From: Clostridiales bacterium
GTDB taxonomy: Bacteria; Bacillota; Clostridia; Peptostreptococcales; Anaerovoracaceae
Length of the DNA: 64,000 nt
Direction: 5' to 3'
NCBI GenBank assembly: GCA_015243575.1
Contig: CP042469.1
Span: 3,562,929-3,626,928 of the forward strand
In this document: piece after piece, positions 55,562 to 63,174 of the stretch
Position numbering within the stretch: position 1 is the stretch's first letter
Layout: each line of letters begins with the position of its first letter
Made by a program: the position numbers and the translations under genes
Notes under the pieces: model-generated
The model's database searches: none
Told to the model about the DNA's origin: nothing
What the model saw: only the letters and a program-made list of their open reading frames with translations

Positions 55562-56959
55562 TTACATTAAATGCTGGAAGCCTTCTACCGAGTACGCTTC
55601 GCCCAGTGCTTTCTTTTCCTTCGCTTCAACAATAGTTCTGTATAAGGATTCTCTGATAGGATAGAGGAACTTTAGGATCACAACGCAAAGGATCAAAAGA
55701 ACCGCGGGCATAATGGTCAGTAGGCTGTCGATTCTGCCGAGCACCTCAGCGTTCATATCCGAAGCACCGTCGTAACCGATGATGGTCAGTGCCAGCCCTA
55801 ATGTAGCGGCAGAGATTGCCGCACCGAGTTTATATCCCAAAGTCGCAAAGCTGATGACGGAGCCTTCTACCTGTTCCTCTGTCTTCAGGCATGCAACATC
55901 GATGATTTGATAGAGCAGTCCGTAGGTAAATGCTGTTGCCAGTGCAAAAGTTCCGCCTGTAACTAGGCCATGGAAAATCATTACACCTGCACTGTTGACG
56001 CCAATCAGACCGCAGATCAGGAAGAGAACCGATCCTATCCCCATGGTAATCTGAAGGGATAAATAGGAACCCCATTTTCTGTTCATGGGCGTAACCAGAG
56101 GAATAAACAATGCACCAGAGAAGGTGTAGCACGCAACCACCACAGACTGCATCCCTGCATTTAACCCCAGCTTCCCATCGGCTACATAAAGAATGGACGC
56201 AAACATCAAGCACAGGTCAATGGTGCAGAGAATATAAACTACAACCACTGACATATAACCCTTCAGCCTGATAATCTTGAGATAGGTCTTAAATATGTTC
56301 TCCGATGGTCTGACGACTTTATCGAGAGGTGTTTCCATCCCCTTGGTTACGAAATAAGTGACTAGGAAACCACAGCCGCCGATAACGCCGAGGATTCCCA
56401 TTACGGCAGACCACGCGGCCATTTCACTGACCCCCATGGCAATTACCGCAGATAATGCAAGGGGAACGATGGATACTGCCAGATTTCCAGCATTGCCGAT
56501 GAAACCCATTGCAGCTCTCAGCCTCATTCTGTCATCATCATCCTGGGCAATTTCCGGAAGCAGTCCGTAGAAAGGGACCTGCTCCATGGTGAAGCAGAGC
56601 CAGAACGCAAGGCATACCACACAGAAGTACACGTACAGGCTCATGCCCTCCAGTCCCGGATTGATAAAGCAGAGGGCAAAAGTGATAATGAACGGTAGGT
56701 ATGACTTGAGCATCATCGGCCGTCTCCGCCCTTTTGGATTTTTACTGATATCATTGATATAACCGACAACCGGGTCTGTAAAAGCATCCCAAATCATTGC
56801 AATAGACATGATGGTTCCTGCGACTGCTGCAGGTATAAGTACGTAGTCAGTCAGATAATACAGAAAATACGTATAAAACAGATAGTAGACGAAATATTCG
56901 CCGAGGGTTCCCACAGAGAACCCCCAGACTTTTCCGGTGGATAGCTTCTCCTTTGACAT
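55562..56959 (-). CDS. GPH-family (MelB-like) cation symporter
   Basis: A 465-residue membrane protein with about twelve hydrophobic segments. The family signatures AMIWDAFTDPVVGYINDISKNPKGRRRP near residue 50-80 and EQVPFYGLLPEIAQDDDDRMRLRA are those of glycoside-pentoside-hexuronide:cation symporters. GPH proteins use Na+ or H+ to import sugars and glycosides, though some carry other solutes. The ATG at 56959 follows AAAGGAGA; the longer frame to 57022 is rejected. It lies between the saccharopine-dehydrogenase-like gene and the aldehyde dehydrogenase gene in one sigma-54 operon, so it likely imports their substrate. Confidence 0.9.
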   Translation of the reverse strand: MSKEKLSTGKVWGFSVGTLGEYFVYYLFYTYFLYYLTDYVLIPAAVAGTIMSIAMIWDAFTDPVVGYINDISKNPKGRRRPMMLKSYLPFIITFALCFINPGLEGMSLYVYFCVVCLAFWLCFTMEQVPFYGLLPEIAQDDDDRMRLRAAMGFIGNAGNLAVSIVPLALSAVIAMGVSEMAAWSAVMGILGVIGGCGFLVTYFVTKGMETPLDKVVRPSENIFKTYLKIIRLKGYMSVVVVYILCTIDLCLMFASILYVADGKLGLNAGMQSVVVACYTFSGALFIPLVTPMNRKWGSYLSLQITMGIGSVLFLICGLIGVNSAGVMIFHGLVTGGTFALATAFTYGLLYQIIDVACLKTEEQVEGSVISFATLGYKLGAAISAATLGLALTIIGYDGASDMNAEVLGRIDSLLTIMPAVLLILCVVILKFLYPIRESLYRTIVEAKEKKALGEAYSVEGFQHLM

Positions 56960-57090
56960 AGCTATTTTCTCCTTTCGAAAATTAAAATAATAACTGCCGT
57001 TTGATACAGAACCTCCCTCCAAAGAAATAAATGCTCCTACACTCTTATTTCCATTTCTGCTTATTTCCTGTCTTTTCTATCTTCTGTATT

Positions 57091-58302
57091 TTAGATTTCT
57101 TTCTGTTTGTTGATTGGTTCAAAGCTGTCTATAGAAACGGGATATTCCTGATTCACATAGACGTACATGTCTCTCTTGGCAAGTTCTTCGAAAAAGATCT
57201 CCGGATCTACACCCCGTTCTGCTCCAAAAGCTCCTCTTTCGGTGACATCTCCTCTAACGATCATCTGAGCAACGATGGACGGCGGCGCTCCGGTATTTAA
57301 TTCTGTGGAGGAACACTTCAGTCTTTCGTTCTGTCTGGCAATGGAATCAACCGTATATTTAACCACCCTTCCATCCTTGGTTCCGATCACCTCTGCCCTC
57401 AGAATATCGCAGTCCTTCACTTCTGCATTCGCGTCTTTGGGCATGCTTCGGATGACGGCATCCAGCATATCCGCAGGTTTAAGCTTAATTCCCTCCCGGA
57501 CTTCAATTTCCGTCTGTGAAGCAAAGCCGATGTCTGCCAGAAAGGCTACTTTGTCATGAAAATCCTGGGGAAGAGCAAGCTTAAAATACACATTTTTCAG
57601 CCCCTTCTCCTTCCATGCCGCAGGCATGGTAGCTGGCTCGGAATGAATGGTGTAGTGGGCATAAGCAGGACCCAGGGGCAAAGGAAAATTGATGAGCTCA
57701 AGCCCTGATCTGGGGTCCACATCCACATGTTTACCGCCTACATATTCCACAGGCCTTATGGTGAATTCCTCCATAATGGTCTTGATCGAATAAGGTACGC
57801 TGAATACCTCAGTAGTCTTGGTCCAGTCACCGCAGCCATTAAGAACATTAACCGTCTCGACCGTGTCCAGCCGGTCTACGGCGTATCTGGCCAGAACATT
57901 GATGGTTCCCGGCGTTCCCCCCATACTCAGCACAGCAGTAATCCCAGCCTCACGAAATGCCTGGTCCAGTTTCATTTGTTCCAGCGTTATGTAGAAAAGC
58001 CCTCCAAGATCGGTGTAATGGATTTTCTCCTTAAGACAGGCATCCATTACATAAAGATTTACTTTATAAGTGCAGCCGTTGATTACGCAATCATAGCCTC
58101 TTATGGTTTCTCTTACCTGTTCGGTGTTGTATGCATCGCAGAAGGCGGCTTTACATTTTGGCCCGTTTTCCTCCGCAACAGCTTTTGCTTTTTCAAAATT
58201 GAAATCTGCTACTAATATTTCCTTTACGTCGTCGCTATGAGCAAGGTCCCTAACGGTAAGGCTGCTCATCTGCCCGGCTCCGCCCAATACTACAATTTTC
58301 AT
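57091..58302 (-). CDS. saccharopine dehydrogenase-like NAD(P)-binding enzyme
   Basis: A 403-residue protein of the saccharopine dehydrogenase/Lys9 group. KIVVLGGAGQMSS is the N-terminal Rossmann motif, VADFN ends the second strand, and GGTPGTINVLARYAVDRL is the conserved link between the domains. Members oxidise or form secondary amines (saccharopine, carboxyspermidine, opine-like compounds) with NAD(P). GGAGGAG lies 8 bases before the ATG at 58302; a GTG at 58311 is too close to it. It is the first gene behind a sigma-54 promoter. With the aldehyde dehydrogenase it could split an imino-linked compound to an amino acid and a semialdehyde that is then oxidised; this is inference. Confidence 0.8.
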   Translation of the reverse strand: MKIVVLGGAGQMSSLTVRDLAHSDDVKEILVADFNFEKAKAVAEENGPKCKAAFCDAYNTEQVRETIRGYDCVINGCTYKVNLYVMDACLKEKIHYTDLGGLFYITLEQMKLDQAFREAGITAVLSMGGTPGTINVLARYAVDRLDTVETVNVLNGCGDWTKTTEVFSVPYSIKTIMEEFTIRPVEYVGGKHVDVDPRSGLELINFPLPLGPAYAHYTIHSEPATMPAAWKEKGLKNVYFKLALPQDFHDKVAFLADIGFASQTEIEVREGIKLKPADMLDAVIRSMPKDANAEVKDCDILRAEVIGTKDGRVVKYTVDSIARQNERLKCSSTELNTGAPPSIVAQMIVRGDVTERGAFGAERGVDPEIFFEELAKRDMYVYVNQEYPVSIDSFEPINKQKEI

Positions 58303-58349
58303 TCTAATCACTCCTCCATTTCAGATGTTGTAATACATCTTCTTATGAT

Positions 58350-58366
58350 AGCAACTTCTATGCCAA
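58350..58366 (-). promoter_or_regulatory. sigma-54 (-24/-12) promoter
   Basis: On the minus strand TTGGCA-TAGAAG-TTGCT: GG and GC are 12 bp apart as the sigma-54 consensus (TGGCAC-N5-TTGC) requires. The leader to the start codon at 58302 is about 36 nt. The neighbouring gene encodes a sigma-54 activator, which makes the call strong. Confidence 0.85.
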
Positions 58367-58420
58367 CTCATATATCGTTGATATTTAAGCATTTATCATC
58401 GAGAGGAGATTCCACTCCGC

Positions 58421-58448
58421 AATATAGTTTCCAATCGGAAACTATATT
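58421..58448. promoter_or_regulatory. enhancer-like site 1 (28-bp palindrome with GTTTC-N6-GAAAC core)
   Basis: AATATAGTTTCC and its exact reverse complement flank AATC. The core GTTTC-N6-GAAAC spans 58427-58442, about 70-80 bp upstream of the -12/-24 promoter, where an activator of the sigma-54 holoenzyme would bind. Confidence 0.75.
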
Positions 58449-58539
58449 TATTTAAATTTTCTGAATTATCGGACGAACCAGTTGGGTGAATTGCCTTCAA
58501 TTAGAGCTTTTGCTGTTTTACCAAATCCATATTACATTT

Positions 58540-58576
58540 GTTTCTAAACGGAAACGCTTTGTTTCCAAATTGAAAC
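58540..58576. promoter_or_regulatory. enhancer-like sites 2 and 3
   Basis: GTTTC-N6-GAAAC occurs at 58540-58555 and 58561-58576, 21 bp centre to centre (two helical turns), about 190-220 bp upstream of the sigma-54 promoter and directly after the stop of the activator gene. The exact agreement with site 1 supports a common binding protein. Confidence 0.75.
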
Positions 58577-58586
58577 GGATTCTCCT

Positions 58587-60011
58587 TTACGTTCGGTCGT
58601 TGCTGTACTCAATTCCGTATTTTTTTATTTTCTTAGAGATTGTAGATCGATTTACCTTTAGAATTTTCGATGCCTCATAGGCAGATTTGCTTTGGGATAA
58701 GACGGTCTCCAGAAGGTTTTTTTCAAAACGATCTACCTGCTGGGAAAGAGACATGGTATCATCAATTCCCGGAGCAGTAAATGCAGTCGAATCATGATAT
58801 AGCTGGTTTTTAATCTGAGAAGCCGTGATTTCTTCCCCGTCAGAAGTGAGCATGATCCGCTCCGTAATATTCTTCAGCTCCCGGATGTTTCCCGGCCAGT
58901 CATATTCCAGCAGCACTTGAACTGCAGCCTTCTGTATCCTCCTTTTTTGTGCGTACTTCCCGTTAAACTGCTTGATAAAGTCCATCACCAATGGAGCAAT
59001 ATCCTCTTTACGACTACGGAGCGCTGGAATCTCAATCGGTATGATGTTGAGCCTGTAGTAGAGATCCTCCCTGAATTTCCCCTCAGTAATTGCCTTTCTT
59101 AGGTTGACATTGGTCGCGGCGATAATTCGTACATCGATGGGTATGTTCTGTGCTCCTCCAACTCTCATGATTTCTCTCTCCTGAATCACCCGCAGAAGCT
59201 TCGACTGCATGGCGAGAGAAAGCTCTCCAATCTCGTCCAAAAAAAGTGTGCCCTCATTTGCAAGCTCAAACAATCCCGACTTACCGTCGTTGCGGGCTCC
59301 TGTAAACGCTCCTTTTTCATAGCCAAAAAATTCTGATTCTACCAGGTTCTCCGGTATGGCGGAACAATTCACTTTTATAAAGGGCTTTTCATTTCTATGA
59401 CTGTTTCGATAGATAAAACTTGCCATTACCTCTTTACCCGTACCCGACTCACCGGTGATCAGAACCGTGGTCTCCCACCTTGCAATGCGCAGCGCCATAT
59501 CCACAAGATTGCTCATCGATCTGCTCCTGTAAATAAGCCCTTGATCCGCAGACAGACTTTGCTTTCTCAGGTACTCCAGCTCTCGTTCATATTTCTTATT
59601 AATTTTATCCTTTTCCTCCAGGATTTCTTTCAATCTCATGGTTTCAGTGATGTCACGCTCCGTACAGACCACCAGCTCCAGTTCACTATTTCTGATGAAC
59701 GGAACCCCCGTTATGTATACCTGTCCATCCTCACGAAGCTGCTGAACAATACTTTCCTCAGTTCTGCTGGCAATTGCCTTCAAAGAGGCCGATTCTGTCA
59801 CATATCCCTCCGCCACCAGGTCTGCCATATTTTTTCCAATCAGTTCATTCCTTCCCAATCCCCCAGTTTTCACAGACTCATCATTGACCAGCAAAGTTTT
59901 TCCGTTTTGATCTGTGATGTAAATCCCAACATTGATGCAGTTTATGATTTCCAGCAAGGCTTCATAGTTTTGCTGAATAAAGGCGGCTGCCATTTTACGT
60001 TTTCTCTCCAT
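58587..60011 (-). CDS. sigma-54-dependent transcriptional activator (PAS-AAA+-Fis)
   Basis: A 474-residue activator. Residues about 15-125 form a PAS domain (IGIYITDQNGKTLLVND-like segment and GKNMADLV), followed by a coiled-coil link. The AAA+ domain has Walker A GESGTGKE (near 184), the sigma-54 contact loop GAFTGA (near 235) and Walker B LFLDEIGELS. The C-terminus is a Fis-type HTH (YEASKILKVNRSTISKKIKKYGI). It should activate the operon starting at 58302 through the three GTTTC-N6-GAAAC sites between the two transcription units. The PAS domain is the likely signal input. Ribosome site GGAAG lies about 9 bases before the ATG. Confidence 0.93.
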   Translation of the reverse strand: MERKRKMAAAFIQQNYEALLEIINCINVGIYITDQNGKTLLVNDESVKTGGLGRNELIGKNMADLVAEGYVTESASLKAIASRTEESIVQQLREDGQVYITGVPFIRNSELELVVCTERDITETMRLKEILEEKDKINKKYERELEYLRKQSLSADQGLIYRSRSMSNLVDMALRIARWETTVLITGESGTGKEVMASFIYRNSHRNEKPFIKVNCSAIPENLVESEFFGYEKGAFTGARNDGKSGLFELANEGTLFLDEIGELSLAMQSKLLRVIQEREIMRVGGAQNIPIDVRIIAATNVNLRKAITEGKFREDLYYRLNIIPIEIPALRSRKEDIAPLVMDFIKQFNGKYAQKRRIQKAAVQVLLEYDWPGNIRELKNITERIMLTSDGEEITASQIKNQLYHDSTAFTAPGIDDTMSLSQQVDRFEKNLLETVLSQSKSAYEASKILKVNRSTISKKIKKYGIEYSNDRT

Positions 60012-60077
60012 TTCCTTTAGCTTCCTTTCTTCCTACTTATTTCAAACAGCAAACATAATATTTTGTACGATACAAAC

Positions 60078-60105
60078 AAACCGATACAAAAGCCTGTATC
60101 GGTTT
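60078..60105 (-). promoter_or_regulatory. perfect 11-bp hairpin upstream of the activator gene
   Basis: AAACCGATACA (60078-60088) and TGTATCGGTTT (60095-60105) pair perfectly around a 6-nt loop, and ACAAACA/TGTTTGT could extend the stem. On the minus strand TTTGTTTG follows, so it may be a terminator for transcription from upstream, or an attenuator or operator in the activator's leader, 66 bases before its start. Confidence 0.5.
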
Positions 60106-60269
60106 AGACGCGTGTTTGTTCCGAGCCTTTTTCTTTAGGGTTCAGCATAACATAGGAACGCGTTAAATTCAATAAATTTGTACAGAATATTTTGAATATT
60201 TCAACATTAATCACAACATATTTTCAATATGATTCGAGACACCTTTTTTAAGAATATCTTCAGTCAATT

Positions 60270-60734
60270 CTACCGGTTCATCAAATAAATCGATAAATTC
60301 AGGTATCCTGCAAACAGCACCCAGATCAAGTAGGGAATTTGCAGGTAGGCTGCGGTCTTATTCACCTGATAGAAGCTCACAATCATGAGCACAATCATCC
60401 CTAACAGAAGGAGGAGCCAGATAAAAGCCAATAGATACATCTGCAGATTGAAGAAAATGATGGACCAGAAAAAATTCATCACCAGCTGAATGGCGTATAT
60501 TCTAAGAGCTTGATTTCGGTAGGATGAGTCGGAAACATAGACAAGATAAGCGGATATGCCCATTAAAATATAAAGAATCGTCCAGACGATGGGAAACACC
60601 CAATTGGGCGGAACAAGGTCCGGCTTTGCGACAGCATCATAGGCCTGCATGCTGTCCATTGTGAGATATCCAGCCAGGGCTCCAACACCCACGCTGATCA
60701 GAACGCTGAGTATGAGGGCTTTTATATTTTTCAT
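60270..60734 (-). CDS. tspO: TspO/MBR family membrane protein
   Basis: A 154-residue protein with five transmembrane helices. The family pattern KPDLVPPNWVFPIVWTILYILMG (helix 1-2 loop and helix 2 start) and aromatic-rich helices 3-5 are present. TspO proteins bind tetrapyrroles and similar hydrophobic ligands and are linked to stress response; their bacterial function is not settled. AAGGTGG lies before the ATG at 60734; a GTG four codons earlier is less likely. It is divergent from a small-protein gene and not obviously linked to its neighbours. Confidence 0.9.
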   Translation of the reverse strand: MKNIKALILSVLISVGVGALAGYLTMDSMQAYDAVAKPDLVPPNWVFPIVWTILYILMGISAYLVYVSDSSYRNQALRIYAIQLVMNFFWSIIFFNLQMYLLAFIWLLLLLGMIVLMIVSFYQVNKTAAYLQIPYLIWVLFAGYLNLSIYLMNR

Positions 60735-60858
60735 TAGATTCACCACCTTTCAAGGATAGTAATATCTTATGGCATCCTTTCATACTTATGCATCACAACT
60801 GCAGGAAACCTGTGTTGAAAAGGGTTTATTTGTCATAAATTTAAACGAGGTGATTTTT

Positions 60859-61059
60859 ATGGATGCATATGAATTGACTGCACTGATAACGGCCTTTGCC
60901 ATTGCCATTGCCAAAGCAACCCCCAATAATGAGGAGCTTGCCGTGATTTCCCTTGCCTACAGCCAACTCAGTGATGCCCTTGATTTCATCATTGCAGAAC
61001 GTGCACTGCTCTCTACCCATCCCCAGAGCGAAATACCGCCGATTATAGCACTTCCATAA
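60859..61059 (+). CDS. 66-residue conserved-looking small protein
   Basis: An ATG at 60859 with GAGGTGA at the right distance opens 66 codons. MDAYELTALITAFAIAIAKATPNNEELAVISLAYSQLSDAL shows a hydrophobic helix and an acidic second part, resembling short clostridial proteins of a domain of unknown function (possibly DUF6774; not certain). The frame extends upstream to 60769, but that part has no ribosome site. A terminator follows directly, supporting a real transcript. Location and role unknown. Confidence 0.6.
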   Translation: MDAYELTALITAFAIAIAKATPNNEELAVISLAYSQLSDALDFIIAERALLSTHPQSEIPPIIALP

Positions 61060-61061
61060 AA

Positions 61062-61094
61062 AAAAGATACCGTAGATGAGATACGGTATCTTTT
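61062..61094. terminator. bidirectional terminator
   Basis: AAAAGATACCGTA (61062-61074) and TACGGTATCTTTT (61082-61094) form a 13-bp stem. It separates the small plus-strand gene from the convergent isomerase gene and has U-tracts in both directions. Confidence 0.9.
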
Positions 61095-61153
61095 GCTGTT
61101 TATTTATTGAAAAAGGGGGCTTACCTACTCCTTTTGACTCAAAAATCTGCACG

Positions 61154-62146
61154 CTAGACAGACGAACTCAAAGCCTTATCAAAAGCAAAGTTTGAAGTTG
61201 GGAAATTAAATTTTTCTAAATAGTTGATTGCATCCTCTGCCCCATAAAACCGATCCATCCCGCTGTCTTCCCACTCTATGGAGATATTTCCCCTGTACCC
61301 AGCCTGATTCAGTTCTCTTATAATGGATTCAAAATCCACGTCGCCGTGCCCCAGAGAAATAAAGTTCCAGCCTCTTCTGGTATCTCCAAATTCAATGTGA
61401 GACCCCAAAATACCCGCTTTTCCGTCGTGATTCAGCTTTACATCTTTCATATGTACATTATACACCCTGTGCATGAAGTCTCTCAGGAAGACTACCGGGT
61501 TAACCCCCTGCCATAACAGATGGCTGGGATCAAACGTAAGTCCCAAGGTTTCTCTATGTTGAAACTTTTCAAACAACTTGGCAGTAGAATAGTAGTCAAA
61601 GGCAATTTCCGTCGGATGCACCTCGAGGGCCAGCCTGACGTTATATTTATCGTACTCATCCATAATAGGGGACCACAGACGCAAAATTTCATCATAGCCC
61701 TCTTCAATCATTTCCGTTGTTGCTTGAGGGAAGGAGTAGAGATACCTCCAGATCGGAGAGCCAGTAAAAAAGGATACTACCGAAACGCCCATATTGGCCG
61801 CTGCTTTTGCCAGCAGCTTCATTTCTTCAATGGCCCATTCACGGATGGCAGGCCCGTTACCCGCAAGTTCCGGTGGCGCGAAGTTATCCAGCCTCGGGTC
61901 ATAAAGATCTCCGATGCACTGCCCGATGAGATGGCCTGCGATGACCTTGCATTCCAATCCGTACTGACTCAGCAGCTCCCGTTTACGGTCACAGTACTCC
62001 TTACTTTCCGCTGCTTCTCTCACATGAAAATGATCCCCGAGGCACGCAAGCTCGATACCTCTGTAACCCCGCTCCCTCAGTTTCCCGCAGAGGTCTTCCA
62101 GGGGCAAATCTGCAAATTGTGCTGATATCAAAGCTACTTTTCTCAT
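61154..62146 (-). CDS. sugar phosphate isomerase/epimerase-like TIM-barrel protein
   Basis: A 330-residue protein of the AP endonuclease 2/xylose-isomerase-like TIM-barrel group. GIELACLGDHFH, LEVHPTEIAFDYYS, LTFDPSHLLWQGV and SIEWEDSGMDR are the regions that hold the metal-binding Glu, Asp and His in hexulose epimerases and inosose isomerases. Its metal ligands appear intact, so it should catalyse an isomerisation or epimerisation of a sugar or cyclitol. AGGGAGAG lies before the ATG, which overlaps the permease stop (TAATG). It is therefore part of a second sugar operon with the permease and ATPase; substrate unknown. Confidence 0.85.
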   Translation of the reverse strand: MRKVALISAQFADLPLEDLCGKLRERGYRGIELACLGDHFHVREAAESKEYCDRKRELLSQYGLECKVIAGHLIGQCIGDLYDPRLDNFAPPELAGNGPAIREWAIEEMKLLAKAAANMGVSVVSFFTGSPIWRYLYSFPQATTEMIEEGYDEILRLWSPIMDEYDKYNVRLALEVHPTEIAFDYYSTAKLFEKFQHRETLGLTFDPSHLLWQGVNPVVFLRDFMHRVYNVHMKDVKLNHDGKAGILGSHIEFGDTRRGWNFISLGHGDVDFESIIRELNQAGYRGNISIEWEDSGMDRFYGAEDAINYLEKFNFPTSNFAFDKALSSSV

Positions 62147-63174
62147 TAATGTTTTCTCTCCCTTCTGCTTTGGAATACAACGGCTATGATAATGATGATT
62201 CCTTTTACCAAACCATTTAAAAATACCGGTATCTGTGCTGCAATCAGGATTCCCTCAATCATTTGAAGCATGATTGCTCCAATAAAGGTTCCAAGGATTA
62301 AGCCGCTTCCGCCTGCCATGGCCGTTCCTCCGATTGCAACGGCTGCAATGGCATCCAGCTCATAGTTCACGCCAACATTGGGCGCTGTGATGGAAGTCAG
62401 CCTGGAAGCAAGAAGGAAGGAGGAAATACCCACCAGAAGGCCGGTTATAACAAAGCACAGCGTCTTGACCCGGTCTACATTGATCCCTGTAAGTTTCGCC
62501 GCAATCTGATTGGAGCCCACGGCATAGACGTATCTGCCGAATTTTGTCTTCGACATGATGAAGATCATGATGAGAGTGATGGCAATAAACCAAATCGCCA
62601 TGTAAGGAATGCCTTTGAACCCGCCTCCCCGGAACAAGTAGCCCGCTGCAATCAATCTGAAATCATCGTAAACTTCAGCTTTAACATCAAAGGGCCCGCC
62701 CTGTCCCAGCTGAACGATAATGGAACGGAAGGCAACCATGGTTGCCAGCGTAACAATAAAGGGTGCAATTCTGGCTTTCGTAACCAAAAGTCCGTTAATG
62801 GTACCCAGGAAGGTGCCAAAGGCCACGCAAAACAGGAACATAATCCAGATGTTTTCCGTGGTGTTAAGGACAACGACCCCCAGACCCCCGACCAATGCCG
62901 CCATGGAGCCTACAGACAAGTCGATCATACCGGCAATAATCACCAAGGTCATGCCGCAAGCAATAATTCCCTTGATGGTGGACTGAAGCAGCAAAAGAGA
63001 CAGATTTCCGTATGTAAGAAATTTCGGGTTGAAATAGGTGGCAATTATCACCAAAACCGCGAAGGAGAACAGGAATGTATAATTATAATAAAAGCGGATG
63101 AATTTATCCCTGAAGCTCTGGCCCTGAATGACGGGAGCTTCCTGAGGTTTTTCCTGTAACATCTTAATTTTCAT
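62146..63174 (-). CDS. sugar ABC transporter permease (RbsC-like)
   Basis: A 342-residue membrane protein with about nine hydrophobic segments. GMIDLSVGSMAALVGGLGVVVL and the loop VGSNQIAAKLTGINVDRVKTLCFVI are hallmarks of the ribose/monosaccharide permease family. It forms the channel with the ATPase encoded immediately upstream; the genes overlap by 11 bases. GGAGGG is placed 8 bases before the ATG. The isomerase-like gene follows with an overlap. The three genes are co-transcribed; the sugar is unknown. Confidence 0.9.
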   Translation of the reverse strand: MKIKMLQEKPQEAPVIQGQSFRDKFIRFYYNYTFLFSFAVLVIIATYFNPKFLTYGNLSLLLLQSTIKGIIACGMTLVIIAGMIDLSVGSMAALVGGLGVVVLNTTENIWIMFLFCVAFGTFLGTINGLLVTKARIAPFIVTLATMVAFRSIIVQLGQGGPFDVKAEVYDDFRLIAAGYLFRGGGFKGIPYMAIWFIAITLIMIFIMSKTKFGRYVYAVGSNQIAAKLTGINVDRVKTLCFVITGLLVGISSFLLASRLTSITAPNVGVNYELDAIAAVAIGGTAMAGGSGLILGTFIGAIMLQMIEGILIAAQIPVFLNGLVKGIIIIIAVVFQSRRERKH

